Source of the DNA: Byssovorax sp.
GTDB lineage: Bacteria; Myxococcota_A; Polyangia; Polyangiales; Polyangiaceae
Length of the DNA stretch: 64,000 nucleotides
NCBI GenBank assembly: GCA_025362495.1
Contig: JANYGI010000133.1
Span: 1-64,000 of the forward strand
Direction of reading: 5' to 3'
Under the pieces are notes generated by a model that worked only from the letters and a program-made list of their open reading frames with translations, was not told the DNA's origin and did not search any database. Within the stretch, counting starts at the first letter, position 1. Every line of letters begins with the position of its first letter. The position numbers and the translations under genes are program-made. Shown one piece after another: positions 52,528 to 62,486 of the stretch.

Positions 52528-54465
52528 ATGACCCCGGGCGCCTCGATTGCCGGTAAATACCGCCTACTTCGCCCCCTGGGGAAGGGCTCGATGGGCGAGG
52601 TATGGGCGGCGGTCCACACCGAGATGCGGCGCGAGGTCGCGCTCAAGCTCATCTACGGGGACAACCCGGATCTCGCCGTGCGGCTCAAGCGCGAGGCCCA
52701 GGCGTGCGGGCGGCTCGAGCATCCGAACGTCGTCCGCATCTACGACATCGGCGAGACGGACGACGGCGATCCGTTCCTGATCATGCAGCTGCTCACGGGG
52801 GAAACGCTCGCCGATCGCCTCGCGCGCCGGCGTCGCCTCCCGCCCGTCGAGGCGCTGTGGATCGCCCTCGACATCGCGCGCGCCCTCCGCGCAGCCCACG
52901 CCGCCGACATCGTCCACCGCGATCTCAAGCCCGCCAACATCTACCTGCACCGCGGCCTCGACACCGAGGGCGAAGAGGTCAAAGTCCTCGATTTCGGCGT
53001 CAGCAAGATCCTTTCGGTCGGCGACATGGCCTTCACCGTCACCGGCGCGCTGGTCGGATCGCCCGCGTACATGAGCCCCGAGCAGGCGCGCGCCTCGAAG
53101 GAGATCGATCCTCGCGCCGACATCTGGTCGCTCGGCGTCCTGCTCTTCGAAATGCTCGCGGGACGCCGGCCTTTTCCCAGCGCCTCGCCGATGGGCGTCA
53201 TCGCCGAGATCCTCGCCGAGCCCATCCCGTCGCTCTCCGCGTTCGTCCCCGGGATCGATCCGCGCATCGAGGACGCGGTGAACCGCTGCATGACCCGCGA
53301 GGTCGACGATCGCCTCCAGAGCGCCGCGCAGTTCATCGATCTCCTGCGCCCGGTGTTCTCGTCGATCGAGCTCGCGAGCACCGGCGCGGGCGGTCGCATG
53401 TTGCCTTCGCTCGCCGATGTCTCGGCGTTCCCCGTCTTCGGGCGCGACGATCCGTCGGTCGATTCGTCGGGGGCTGAAGATCTCCCGACGCGGATGTTCG
53501 AAAGGCAGGCGCTGGTGCGCCCGGCCCAGGATTCGAGCCCGTCGAGTCAGCCGACGACGGTGCTCGCCGTCCCGCCGCCGCCGCCGTCCGAGCGCGAGGC
53601 TGCGCCGCCGCCGATTGCCAATCGCGACATCCCGCCTCCGCCGCCGATTGCCAATCGCGACATCCCGCCTCCGCGGCCTTCCAATCGTGAGGCTCCTCCG
53701 CGCCCGCTGCCGCCGCCCGGGGCCACGCCCGGGTGGAGCCGCCCTGTCGAGCCGCCGCGAGGTGTCGTGTGGCCGAGCAACACCACTCCCGCCATCGATA
53801 CGATGATGGCCTCGAGTGAGCTCATGCTCTCGCGTGAAGCCGCGCACCCCGCGGCCACGCCGGCGCCGCCTCTGCCGCCGATCTCCGCGCCGCGCGCGGC
53901 GAACGACAGCATCTCGACGATTCCCCTCCTCCACCTGCCCAACGTGCCCGGGCTCGACAACCACCCTGCGGCCTTGCCCCTCGCGTGGGAGCCTCCGCCG
54001 CAGCGCGATCGATCGCGCACGGCGCTGATCGTGGCGGTCGTGGTCATCGTCCTCTCGCTGGTCACGCTGCTGATCCTGATGCTGACGCAGGACTCGCCCG
54101 AGCCCACCGGCGCGGCGCCGGGGGCCACCGACGCTGTCAGCGCCGTCGCGCCGACTCCCCCTCTCCCGACGGCCGCGCCCGCTCCCTCTGCCGCGCCGAC
54201 TGCCGACCTCGGTCCCGATCCGAGCGCGGCGCCCGCCGCCGGCCGCGTACCCGAGAAGCACAATGGCACGGTGAGCTTCACGTCGACCCCGTCGAGTCAC
54301 GTGCTCCTCGATGGCAAGCCGCTCGGCTCGACTCCCATCGTCGGCGTCAGCGTGGGCCCGGGATCGCACCGGATCACCTTCATCCGCGGGCCGCGCGACC
54401 TCAAGACGCTCACCATCAGCGTCAAGCCGGACACGCGCTCGACGGCGAGCGTCCGCTTCGACTGA
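52528..54465 (+). CDS. Ser/Thr protein kinase with membrane helix and C-terminal PEGA domain
   Basis: 645 residues. The kinase domain (about 8-275) has [12 protein letters not shown], Lys40 in [17 protein letters not shown] (about 130), DFGVSK (about 155) and MSPEQAR, so it should be active. The linker (about 345-480) is Pro-rich with a thrice-repeated PPP.(I/S)NR(D/E) unit. A TM helix (about 498-519, [20 protein letters not shown]) is followed by an Ala/Pro spacer and a PEGA domain at the C-terminus ([37 protein letters not shown]). Domain order implies a cytoplasmic kinase and an extracytoplasmic PEGA sensor, possibly binding peptidoglycan or a surface ligand. Confidence 0.94.
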   Translation: MTPGASIAGKYRLLRPLGKGSMGEVWAAVHTEMRREVALKLIYGDNPDLAVRLKREAQACGRLEHPNVVRIYDIGETDDGDPFLIMQLLTGETLADRLARRRRLPPVEALWIALDIARALRAAHAADIVHRDLKPANIYLHRGLDTEGEEVKVLDFGVSKILSVGDMAFTVTGALVGSPAYMSPEQARASKEIDPRADIWSLGVLLFEMLAGRRPFPSASPMGVIAEILAEPIPSLSAFVPGIDPRIEDAVNRCMTREVDDRLQSAAQFIDLLRPVFSSIELASTGAGGRMLPSLADVSAFPVFGRDDPSVDSSGAEDLPTRMFERQALVRPAQDSSPSSQPTTVLAVPPPPPSEREAAPPPIANRDIPPPPPIANRDIPPPRPSNREAPPRPLPPPGATPGWSRPVEPPRGVVWPSNTTPAIDTMMASSELMLSREAAHPAATPAPPLPPISAPRAANDSISTIPLLHLPNVPGLDNHPAALPLAWEPPPQRDRSRTALIVAVVVIVLSLVTLLILMLTQDSPEPTGAAPGATDAVSAVAPTPPLPTAAPAPSAAPTADLGPDPSAAPAAGRVPEKHNGTVSFTSTPSSHVLLDGKPLGSTPIVGVSVGPGSHRITFIRGPRDLKTLTISVKPDTRSTASVRFD

Positions 54466-54508
54466 CGGCCTCGACTGACGATCTCGACCGATCGTCGGGG
54501 CCGCGGCG

Positions 54509-55402
54509 CTACAGGGCTCCTCGCTCCTCGACGCGCGGCGCTGCGGGGGGGCGGCTCCGGGTGACCTCCTCGGCGAAGCGGAGGATGTCTCGCGCGAGGC
54601 GCGCCGGATCTTCGAGATAGGGAGTGTGGCCGACGCCAAAAGGCTCCTCGATTCGCGCGCTCGGCGGGAGGTTCTTGCGGAAGAACTCGAGGTGAGAGGT
54701 GGGGAGCAGGCGCTCTTCCCGGCCCCAGAGCAGCAGGGTGGGCGGGCGCAGCGTGCGCAGCTCGGCGGGATCGAGCATGTCGGCCGGCGTGATCGAGGCG
54801 ATTAGCTCGCGCATCTCGGGGTTCTGGAACTTGCGCCGCAGGCCCCACGCGAGGAGCTGGCGCATTGGCCCGCTCTTCGACATCACCCGATCGACGAACT
54901 CGAGCGCGTCGCCGTGGCTCTCGATGCGGAACAGCGCTGAAAAGCGGGCGATCTCGGCTTCATCCATCGCGGCTCCGGTGGGCGAGCAGAGGATGAGGCC
55001 GCGCACCCGCTGCGGTCGCGCGAGGGCATAGCGGATCGCCGCGACGCCGCCGAGCGAGTTGCCAAAGAGGATCGCCGGCTCGTCGATCACCCGATCGAGC
55101 GCCTCGGTCAGACCGCCGAGGAGCGTCTCGCCCCGGACGCCGCCACGCGGTGTGCTGCTGAATCCGTGCGCCGGGAGATCCGGTAACACGATGCGCCGCA
55201 CCCGCGGCCGGAGCAGGTGAAGAAGCGGGAAATAATGCACTCCCGCCGAGCTGAATCCATGGAGAAGCACCAGCGTCGGCAAGGGCCCCCGCCCCCCGGC
55301 TTCGAGCACGTGCACCTCCCCCACCGATGTGGAAAGGGTTCGGCTCTGATAGCCCTGGATCATCAGGGAGGTCCTGGCGAGGCGGTCGGTCAAAGCAGGC
55401 AC
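54509..55402 (-). CDS. Alpha/beta-fold hydrolase
   Basis: 297 residues using a GTG start (VPALTDRLARTSLMIQGYQS) with AGGAGA upstream; the ATG at 55363 is an alternative. The fold is clear: PLPTLVLLHGFSSAGVHYFP (oxyanion), IVLPDLPAHGFSS, nucleophile elbow GNSLGGVAA, a helical cap, LLLWGREERLLP carrying the acid-strand region and GVGHTPYLEDP with the catalytic His. It resembles haloperoxidase/esterase-type hydrolases; the substrate is unknown. It is divergent from the acyltransferase gene across 86 bp, which could indicate a shared lipid substrate. Confidence 0.88.
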   Translation of the reverse strand: MPALTDRLARTSLMIQGYQSRTLSTSVGEVHVLEAGGRGPLPTLVLLHGFSSAGVHYFPLLHLLRPRVRRIVLPDLPAHGFSSTPRGGVRGETLLGGLTEALDRVIDEPAILFGNSLGGVAAIRYALARPQRVRGLILCSPTGAAMDEAEIARFSALFRIESHGDALEFVDRVMSKSGPMRQLLAWGLRRKFQNPEMRELIASITPADMLDPAELRTLRPPTLLLWGREERLLPTSHLEFFRKNLPPSARIEEPFGVGHTPYLEDPARLARDILRFAEEVTRSRPPAAPRVEERGAL

Positions 55403-55488
55403 GGTGGTACGGGATCTCCTGACGTAGTATATGGGGCTCTTCACGTCATCGCCCGGCACGGCCGCAACGAGAACGAGGAAGGATCGAA

Positions 55489-56355
55489 GTGCACGGCAAC
55501 GAACGACGAGGTTGGTTCCTCGACCGGATCCACGGGGCAAATCACATGCCCTGGGGCCGAGATCCGCTCGAGTTCGATCCGGCGGCGACACAGCAAACCG
55601 TCGATCGCGCGGGGCGCCTCTTCGGCCCGCGGCGCTATTTCGGCCTGGAGATCGAGGGCGACGGCTTCGCCAACGTGCCCGCGGGGCCGACGATGGTCGT
55701 GTCGAACCACTCCGGCGGGACGACGATCCCCGACGTCTGGGGCTTTCTCATCGCCTGGTATCGGCACTTCGGCGTCAAGCGCCCGATTCATCCGATGGCC
55801 CACGAGATCATCTTATCCAACCGCTTCACAGGGGTCTACTTTGCGAAGCGCGGCGTGCTCCGCGGCGGCCGGGCGATCGCGCTCTCCGCGCTCCGCGACG
55901 CTCGGCACGATCTGATGGTCATGCCCGGCGGCGACCGCGACACGTGGCGGCCCTACACGAAGCGCTACGACGTGTGCTTCAGCGGTCGCGTCGGCTACGC
56001 GCGGCTGGCGATCCTGGCCGGCGTGCCGATCGTGCCAGTGGCCAACGCCGGCGCGCACGAGACGCTGATCGTGCTCAGCGACGGGCGGCCGTTCGCCAGG
56101 GCGATCGGGCTGCACGCGTTCGCTCGCGCCGAGATCTTCCCGGTGCACCTCTCGCTGCCGTGGGGGCTGGCGATCGGCCCGTGGCCGCACCTGCCCACGC
56201 CGGTGACGCTGCGCTACCGCATCGGCACGCCGATCCTGCCGCCGCCGCACGACGATCCCGAGCGCGAGCCCGACGAGGACCTGGTCCGCGGCTACGACGC
56301 CGAGGTCCGCGCCGCCGTGCAGAAGCTGCTCGACGAGCTCAAGCCCGCCGCGTAG
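55489..56355 (+). CDS. PlsC-like acyltransferase
   Basis: 288 residues, GTG start behind GAGGAAGGA. The acyltransferase core has FGLEIEGDGFANVPAGPTMV then VVSNHSGGTTIPDVWGFLIA, in which the usual HX4D motif is stretched to HSGGTTIPD. Next is FAKRGVLRGGRAIAL, then MVMPGGDRDTWRPYTKRYDV and AGVPIVPVANAGAHETL. This corresponds to the lysophospholipid/glycerol-lipid acyltransferase group common in Actinobacteria and Myxococcota (soluble or peripheral, no clear TM helix). The acyl acceptor is unknown. Confidence 0.88.
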   Translation: MHGNERRGWFLDRIHGANHMPWGRDPLEFDPAATQQTVDRAGRLFGPRRYFGLEIEGDGFANVPAGPTMVVSNHSGGTTIPDVWGFLIAWYRHFGVKRPIHPMAHEIILSNRFTGVYFAKRGVLRGGRAIALSALRDARHDLMVMPGGDRDTWRPYTKRYDVCFSGRVGYARLAILAGVPIVPVANAGAHETLIVLSDGRPFARAIGLHAFARAEIFPVHLSLPWGLAIGPWPHLPTPVTLRYRIGTPILPPPHDDPEREPDEDLVRGYDAEVRAAVQKLLDELKPAA

Positions 56356-56386
56356 CGCGCCCGCTTTCATGCGAGCATCCGCGGCC

Positions 56387-59300
56387 ATGCGTCGCGTGAT
56401 GTCTGTCTTGATCGCCGGCCTCCCGCTGCCGATCGCGCTCGTGACGGGCTGCCCGGCCGAGGCGCCTCCGCCGCGCGCGCCGGCTCCGATCGCGCCGATG
56501 AGCCTCGACGCGCCGCCGCCCGCGACGCCGCGCTCGTACACGCTCGTCGATCCCGACGCGCTCCCGCGGGGAACCGCGCTCGCGCTCGACGCCGGCGCCT
56601 TCGGCGTGCTGCTCGACAGCGCGCGGGTGATCGTCCGCGGCGACGAGCTCCACGTCGCGAAGGATCTCACCGCGACCCGGCTGCTCGCGGTCGATCGCGT
56701 GCCGCCGTGGCTCGGCGGTGGCTTCCTCTTCCAGACGGCGACGGCGCTCTACGCGAGCGACACCTTCGACGGCGCGCTCCGGCCGATCGCCGCGGTCCCC
56801 GAGGGTACGTCGCGCGTCGCCTTCGGCCCGAAGGGCGCGCTCGTGCGCGGGAAAAATGGGGCTCGCCGCCTCGTCGATCTCGGCACCGGAGCGACGATGC
56901 CGATGCTCCCGCTGGGCCTCGCCGACCAGCTCGCGCTCGCCGATGGCCGCGCCGCCGCGCTGGTCGAGGGCGGCCGCCTGCTGATCACGAGCGACCGCGG
57001 GACGCACTGGATCGACGTGACGCCGACCCTCGGAGGCGCTCCCACGAGCTTGATTTCGCGCCCCAACGAGATCTGGATCGAGGTGGACGGCGGCCGCGCG
57101 CTCCGGCTCGATCCCGGCGGCGTGCTCCGCGAGCTCGACAGCGTGCCGCCCGAGAGCCCCGCGCGGATCGTGCCGCGCGATCTCGCGTGGCACAGCGCCG
57201 AGGCCACGCTCCTCGCGGCCGTGCGACGCGGGGCGCGGCTCGACGACGGCACGGTGATCGTCGCGGCGTCCGGCGACGTCGTGCGCATCGATCTCCGCAC
57301 CGGCGCCGTGAAGTTGGTGGTCGCCGGGCGGCTTCCGACCGATCTGCCGTGCGAGGCGCTCCGCGTCGGCGACGACGTACTCGCGGTGTGCGCGGCCTCG
57401 CGGCGTCCGAGCATCGTCGTGTCGCACCTCGCCGACGGGCACCCGACGATCGAGCGCACCTTCGCCGTCGATGGCCCGTTCTACGCGGGCGACGAGGGCA
57501 CGCTGATCTTCGGTGGCTCGTGCGACGGCGCGCGGATGCGCCTCTCCGCGTGCGTGCGTGATGCGCGCGGCGTCTGGCACGATCACGGCGCTGATCCCGC
57601 GCTGGCCGCGGCCCCCACCGACGCGGGAGCGAAGCCGACGCTCGACGCCGGAGCCGACGGCGGCGCGCCCGATCCGAGCGCGATCCTGCGCTGGGTCGTC
57701 CGCGACGACGGCCACGCGATCGCGCTCGTGGGCGGCAAGAACCCCGGCACGTTCGATCCCGAGACCGGCGCTCTCCGCGCCTGGAAGAAGGACGACGACG
57801 CCAAGACGTTCCCGGCCGACATCCTCCGCGCGCTCGATCCGCCGAGCTCCGCCGGCAGGCGCGGCAGCAACACCATCGTCGACCGGCGCTGGTCGATGAG
57901 CGACGGGGTCCTGCGCGGCTGGCTCGACACCGGGCAGATCGTGAAGATCCGATCGAGCGGCGACGTCGAGCGATCGTCGTTCGTGTTTCCCCGCGCGGCG
58001 ACGTCGGGCGCGTTCGGCTTCACGATCGACGCGCAGGATCGCGCGTTCCAGACGATCGATCACGGCGAGACGTGGACCGAGGTCGCGGCGCCGCCGGTCG
58101 CTCACGCGATCAAGTCGACCAGCGGCGCGCGCTGCTCGGCGCTCGGCTGCGATCTGGGCGCCTGGGTGCGCGTCGGGTGGGAGGCGACGCCGCCGGTCAT
58201 CGCGCCCGAGCCGCCTCATCCAATCGCCGAGCCGCTGCGCGCGCTGACGCCTCCGCTGCTCGAGATCAGCTGCGTCCCCGCCGGCGCCGAGTCCGTCTCG
58301 CTGCTCCCGTCGACGCCCGACAACCCCGACGACCTCGGCCTCGGCGCGCGCCGCATCCCGGCGAGCCGCCAGGCTCCCGTGAATCAGAGCCGCGCGATCA
58401 CCTACCATCACCGCTTCTACACGCGCGGGATCACCAGCCCCGCGCAGCTCGGCGGGTGGAGCGGCGATCCCGATCGCGTGCCCCGCGCGATCCTCCACGG
58501 GTGGGCCGCGGAGTTCACGCCGACCGGTCCAGGCGGGGGGATCACCGTCCTCGGCCCGGGCGCTGGACCCGGCGTGTTTCATCGGGATTTCGCCTTCCTC
58601 GCGCCCTTCGAGCCCGACGGCGCCGTCCGCGCCACGGGCTTTGGCCTCGCCGATCTCGAGCCCGCCACGCGCGGCCTCGGCGCCCCGATGAGCCAGCTCT
58701 TCGCGCCCGAGGGGCCCGAGATCGACGCGATCGCGATGATCGTCCCGCTCGATCCCGCGGGTCCTTCGGGCCTCGTCTTCAGCATCCCGACCGACGGCGG
58801 CCAGCTGCTCGGATCGATCACCGGCGATGCCAGGCCGCGCCTCAAGATCGCCGGCGCGCGCCTCGATCCGAACCCGCTCACGCCGGTCAGCGCGGTCGAT
58901 CTCGGCGGCGGCGAGCTCGCGGTGCTGATGATGAGCGCCGACGGCGGCCTCGAGGTCCTCAAGCTCGGCGCGGGCGGCGTCTCGTCGCTCCATCGCGCCC
59001 CGCTCGGCGACTCGGCGCTCGCCCCGGCCAACACCGACGCGCTGGCGATCGGCGCGCAGGGGGCCCTCGCGATCCTGCGCACGCCCTCGGGCAGTGAGCC
59101 GCCGAGCCTCGCGGATCCGGCCTTGCTGATCCCGCTCGGCACCGGCCCGATCGTCGCGCTCGCGCCCTGGTCGACGCTCACCGCGGCCGACGACGCCGCG
59201 TGTCGCGGTGATCTCTCCGGCTACCGCGCCATCGTGCAGCCGGCCGGATCGTGGCTCCACGTGCACGGCGGCACGAAGCCCCACGACGGCATGAGCGCCG

Positions 59301-59518
59301 CCGCTGGCATGCTCGCGCGCGTGCGCTGGGGCGCCACCCGCGTGTGCCTCGAGGCCGTCGAGGTCGCCGACGGAGGCCGCACGCTCCGCCAAGCCGACGA
59401 GCTCGAGACGATGGTCGTGGCGCGCTTCACCGGGAAAACAAGCCTCGCCGGCCGCGTCGGCGTGATGCCCGGCGCCGATCTGCGCCAGCCGCTCTCGTGC
59501 AAGCTCGGCTCTCCTTAG
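56387..59518 (+). CDS. Large beta-propeller-like lipoprotein
   Basis: 1043 residues from the ATG of MRRVMSVLIAGLPLPIALVTGC; an ATG at 56369 adds six residues, and neither has a clear Shine-Dalgarno. LVTGC is a good lipobox. After a Pro/Ala linker the protein is beta-rich, with BNR/sortilin-like Asp-box motifs (ITSDRGTHWIDV about 205, TIDHGETWTEVA about 565) and many FG/DG turns, suggesting one or two propellers. A DAGAKPTLDAGADGGAPD linker divides the halves. No enzymatic motif was recognised. It is probably exported and lipid-anchored; role unknown. Confidence 0.75.
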   Translation: MRRVMSVLIAGLPLPIALVTGCPAEAPPPRAPAPIAPMSLDAPPPATPRSYTLVDPDALPRGTALALDAGAFGVLLDSARVIVRGDELHVAKDLTATRLLAVDRVPPWLGGGFLFQTATALYASDTFDGALRPIAAVPEGTSRVAFGPKGALVRGKNGARRLVDLGTGATMPMLPLGLADQLALADGRAAALVEGGRLLITSDRGTHWIDVTPTLGGAPTSLISRPNEIWIEVDGGRALRLDPGGVLRELDSVPPESPARIVPRDLAWHSAEATLLAAVRRGARLDDGTVIVAASGDVVRIDLRTGAVKLVVAGRLPTDLPCEALRVGDDVLAVCAASRRPSIVVSHLADGHPTIERTFAVDGPFYAGDEGTLIFGGSCDGARMRLSACVRDARGVWHDHGADPALAAAPTDAGAKPTLDAGADGGAPDPSAILRWVVRDDGHAIALVGGKNPGTFDPETGALRAWKKDDDAKTFPADILRALDPPSSAGRRGSNTIVDRRWSMSDGVLRGWLDTGQIVKIRSSGDVERSSFVFPRAATSGAFGFTIDAQDRAFQTIDHGETWTEVAAPPVAHAIKSTSGARCSALGCDLGAWVRVGWEATPPVIAPEPPHPIAEPLRALTPPLLEISCVPAGAESVSLLPSTPDNPDDLGLGARRIPASRQAPVNQSRAITYHHRFYTRGITSPAQLGGWSGDPDRVPRAILHGWAAEFTPTGPGGGITVLGPGAGPGVFHRDFAFLAPFEPDGAVRATGFGLADLEPATRGLGAPMSQLFAPEGPEIDAIAMIVPLDPAGPSGLVFSIPTDGGQLLGSITGDARPRLKIAGARLDPNPLTPVSAVDLGGGELAVLMMSADGGLEVLKLGAGGVSSLHRAPLGDSALAPANTDALAIGAQGALAILRTPSGSEPPSLADPALLIPLGTGPIVALAPWSTLTAADDAACRGDLSGYRAIVQPAGSWLHVHGGTKPHDGMSAAAGMLARVRWGATRVCLEAVEVADGGRTLRQADELETMVVARFTGKTSLAGRVGVMPGADLRQPLSCKLGSP

Positions 59519-59646
59519 CTCCTCTTCCATCACGCCGATTGGCCGCCATGCCGCGCTGCGTGCATGAGTTTTGATGCGGGCGGACAGCTTCATTGATGCT
59601 GTTTTGCAGCGGGCCAGATCACCAGATCGAGTGATACTGTCCGATC

Positions 59647-62442
59647 ATGATCACGCTGACGATCGACGACCGCCCCATCACTGTCGCCGAGGGCACGACG
59701 ATCTGGGAGGCAGCGCGCACGCTCGCCATCGAGATCCCTGTGCTCTGCCACGATCCACGGCTCCGGCCCGTGGGCGTGTGCCGGATGTGCGTGGTCGACA
59801 TCGGCGCGCGCACCCTCGTGGCCTCGTGCGTTCGCCCCTGCGAGAGCGGGATGAAGGTGGTCACAGGCAGCGAGAAGGTCGAGCGGCAGCGGCGCACGCT
59901 CACCGAGCTCTTGATGTCGGATCAGCCCGAGGTGTGCCCCAAAGAGAGCACCACCGGCGACAGCGTCCTCCACGCGCTGGCGCGTCGTTACGAGGCGACG
60001 GGCGCCTCGCTCCCCCGCGGCGCGGGCCGCCCGAGGGACCTCTCGTCGAAGGTGATCGCCGTCGATCATCAGGCCTGCATCCTCTGCGATCGCTGCGTGC
60101 GCGGCTGCGACGAGATCCAGGGAAACGACGTGATCAGCCGCTCCGGCAAGGGCTACGGCACCAAGATCGCCTTCGATCTCGACGCGCCGATGGGGGCGAG
60201 CACCTGCGTCTCCTGCGGTGAGTGCATGGCCGTTTGCCCGACGGGCGCTCTCGTCAACAAGCCGGTGAGCGGCCCCATCGTGCCTCGACGTCACCTGAAG
60301 CAGGTCGACAGCGTGTGTCCGTACTGCGGAGTCGGCTGCGGCCTCACCTACAACGTCGACGTGGAGCAGAACAAGATAGCCTATGTCGACGGGCGCGAGA
60401 GCCCGGTGAACCACGAGCGGTTGTGCGTGAAGGGGCGCTATGGCTTCGACTACGCCCAGCACCCGCAGCGGCTCACGAAACCCTTGATTCGCCGCGCCGA
60501 ATTCTACCCCAAGGCCGCTCTGTCGCCTGAGGTGATGGGCAATCAGGAGCGGGGCAAGGGCCGGCGCAAGACGGCGCTCGTGTCGTACGACGACGTGATG
60601 CCGGCCTTCCGCGAGGCCTCGTGGGACGAGGCGCTCGAGCTGGTCGCGTCACGCCTGCTCGCCGTGAAGAAGGAGCATGGCCCCGGGGCTCTTGCCGGCT
60701 TCGGATCGGCCAAGTGCTCGATCGAGGAGGCCTATCTCTTCCAGAAGCTGGTGCGCGCCGCGTTCGGCACCAACAACGTCGATCACTGCACGCGCCTCTG
60801 CCACGCTTCGTCGGTCGCCGCGCTGCTCGAGACCATCGGATCCGGCGCCGTCACCAACACCTTTGCCGGGATCGCCGAGAGCGACGTGGCCCTGTTCGCC
60901 GGGACGAACATCAGCGCCAACCACCCGGTCGCTGCCTCGTTCTTCAAGAACGCCGCCGCCCGCGGGACCAAGCTCATCTTCGTCGATCCACGCCGCCCCG
61001 ACATCGCCCGTCACGCGTGGCGCTACGCCCAGATCCGCCACGGCTCTGACGTGGCCTTCTACAACGCGATGATGCACGTGATCCTGCGCGAAGGCCTGAT
61101 CGACGAGGCGTACGTCCGCGACCACACCACCGGGATCGAGGAGCTGCGCGCCCTCGTCGATCGCTATCCCCCGGCGCTCGCGGCGGAGATCTGCGGCGTG
61201 ACCGCGGAGATGATCGTCGACATCGCCCGAGCGTACGGGGGCGCGAAGGCGGCGATCACCTTCTGGGGAATGGGCATCTCCCAGCACACCCACGGGACCA
61301 ACAACGCTCGCTGTCTCATCTCGCTGTGCTTGCTCACCGGCAACTCCGGCCGGCCCGGCACGGGGCTCCACCCGCTGCGCGGCCAGAACAACGTGCAAGG
61401 CGCGAGCGACGCCGGGCTCATCCCCATGATGTACCCGGATTACCAGCGCGTCGGCGATCCGGCGATCCGCGAGAAGTTCGAGAAAGCCTGGGGTTTGCCG
61501 CTCGATCCGACTCCCGGGCTCACCGTGACCGAGATCACGACAGGCGCGCTCGAGGGGCGAATCAAGGGAATGTACTGTCTCGGGGAGAACCCGTTTCTCT
61601 CGGATCCCAACGTCAACAAAGTGCGCAAAGCGCTCACCCGGCTCGATTTCCTGGCGGTACAGGACATCTTCCTCACCGAGACGGCCGAGTTCGCCGACGT
61701 GATTCTCCCGGCGACTTCGTACCTGGAGAAGACGGGCACGTACACCAACACCGATCGTCGCGTGCAGATCGGCCGCCCGGCGCTCGCGCCCCCCGGCGAC
61801 GCGCGGCTAGACTGGCAGATCGTCGCCGAGATCGCCACGCGCATGGGCTACCCGATGCTCTACGAGAAGGTGGAAGACATCTTCGACGAGTTCACGGCGA
61901 CCACGCACGAGTACCAGGGCCTCGATTACCCGATCCTCGGCGCGACAGGGCGCCTCTGGCCGGCGTTCGATCGCGAAGCGAAGGACGGCGAGCAGATCCT
62001 CTTCGGCGACGCGTACCCGACGGCGGACGGCCGCGCGAAGCTCGTCCCGTGCGACTTCGAGGCCGAGAAAGAGCCCACATCGGCCGAGTACCCGTTCGTG
62101 CTCAACACCGGGCGCCTGCTCGAGCACTGGCACACCGGGACGATGACGCGGCGATCGTACGCGCTCGACGCCATCTCGCCCGGCCCGTTCGTCGAGGTCC
62201 ACCCCGACGATCTCGCCCGTCTCGGGATCACCGCCGGCGACCTCGTGAGCGTGAGCTCGCGCCGCGGCCGGATCGAGCTGCCCGCGCGGCGATCGACGAG
62301 CGTGGCGCGCGGGAGCGTCTTCATCGCGTTCCATTTTCGCGAGGCGGCGGCGAACGTGCTCACCCTCGACGCCATCGATCCGATCGGCAAGATCCCCACG
62401 TTCAAGCTCTGCGCCGTCAACGTGGAGAAGGCGCAGGCCTAG
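59647..62442 (+). CDS. Formate dehydrogenase-type molybdoenzyme with NuoG-like iron-sulfur N-terminus
   Basis: 931 residues. The N-terminus (1-240) has a [2Fe-2S] domain (CHDPRLRPVGVCRMC), a His/Cys [4Fe-4S] segment, and a pair of ferredoxin clusters (CILCDRCVRGCDE; CVSCGECMAVCP). The catalytic part has its own [4Fe-4S] site (CPYCGVGCGL), the active-site region NNVDHCTRLCHASSVAALLE with Cys encoded by TGC (no selenocysteine), GTNISANHPVAASFF, and the C-terminal guanine-dinucleotide-binding barrel (VLNTGRLLEHWHTGTMTRRS). This matches FdsA/FdhA-like NAD-linked enzymes. However, no FdsB/FdsG, FdhD or cofactor genes are adjacent, so its electron acceptor is not shown here. Confidence 0.9.
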   Translation: MITLTIDDRPITVAEGTTIWEAARTLAIEIPVLCHDPRLRPVGVCRMCVVDIGARTLVASCVRPCESGMKVVTGSEKVERQRRTLTELLMSDQPEVCPKESTTGDSVLHALARRYEATGASLPRGAGRPRDLSSKVIAVDHQACILCDRCVRGCDEIQGNDVISRSGKGYGTKIAFDLDAPMGASTCVSCGECMAVCPTGALVNKPVSGPIVPRRHLKQVDSVCPYCGVGCGLTYNVDVEQNKIAYVDGRESPVNHERLCVKGRYGFDYAQHPQRLTKPLIRRAEFYPKAALSPEVMGNQERGKGRRKTALVSYDDVMPAFREASWDEALELVASRLLAVKKEHGPGALAGFGSAKCSIEEAYLFQKLVRAAFGTNNVDHCTRLCHASSVAALLETIGSGAVTNTFAGIAESDVALFAGTNISANHPVAASFFKNAAARGTKLIFVDPRRPDIARHAWRYAQIRHGSDVAFYNAMMHVILREGLIDEAYVRDHTTGIEELRALVDRYPPALAAEICGVTAEMIVDIARAYGGAKAAITFWGMGISQHTHGTNNARCLISLCLLTGNSGRPGTGLHPLRGQNNVQGASDAGLIPMMYPDYQRVGDPAIREKFEKAWGLPLDPTPGLTVTEITTGALEGRIKGMYCLGENPFLSDPNVNKVRKALTRLDFLAVQDIFLTETAEFADVILPATSYLEKTGTYTNTDRRVQIGRPALAPPGDARLDWQIVAEIATRMGYPMLYEKVEDIFDEFTATTHEYQGLDYPILGATGRLWPAFDREAKDGEQILFGDAYPTADGRAKLVPCDFEAEKEPTSAEYPFVLNTGRLLEHWHTGTMTRRSYALDAISPGPFVEVHPDDLARLGITAGDLVSVSSRRGRIELPARRSTSVARGSVFIAFHFREAAANVLTLDAIDPIGKIPTFKLCAVNVEKAQA

Positions 62443-62450
62443 CGCGACGC

Positions 62451-62479
62451 TCGACGTTTGCTCCACGGCCGACTATGGT
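62451..62479 (+). promoter_or_regulatory. Probable rnpB promoter
   Basis: TCGACG (62451-62456) and TATGGT (62474-62479) are 17 bp apart, each matching four of six sigma-70 consensus bases. The predicted start, 7 nt downstream, coincides with the first base of the RNase P P1 helix at 62487. Confidence 0.5.
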
Positions 62480-62486
62480 CGCCCCC

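Noticed and set aside
56339-59593. A 1084-codon open frame on the minus strand opposite the large lipoprotein
   Set aside because: Arg/Gly/His-rich low complexity, while the plus strand has a signal peptide, lipobox and Asp-box motifs.
60780-60830. Selenocysteine at the molybdoenzyme active site
   Set aside because: The codon is TGC (Cys), and no in-frame TGA or SECIS-like hairpin is needed.
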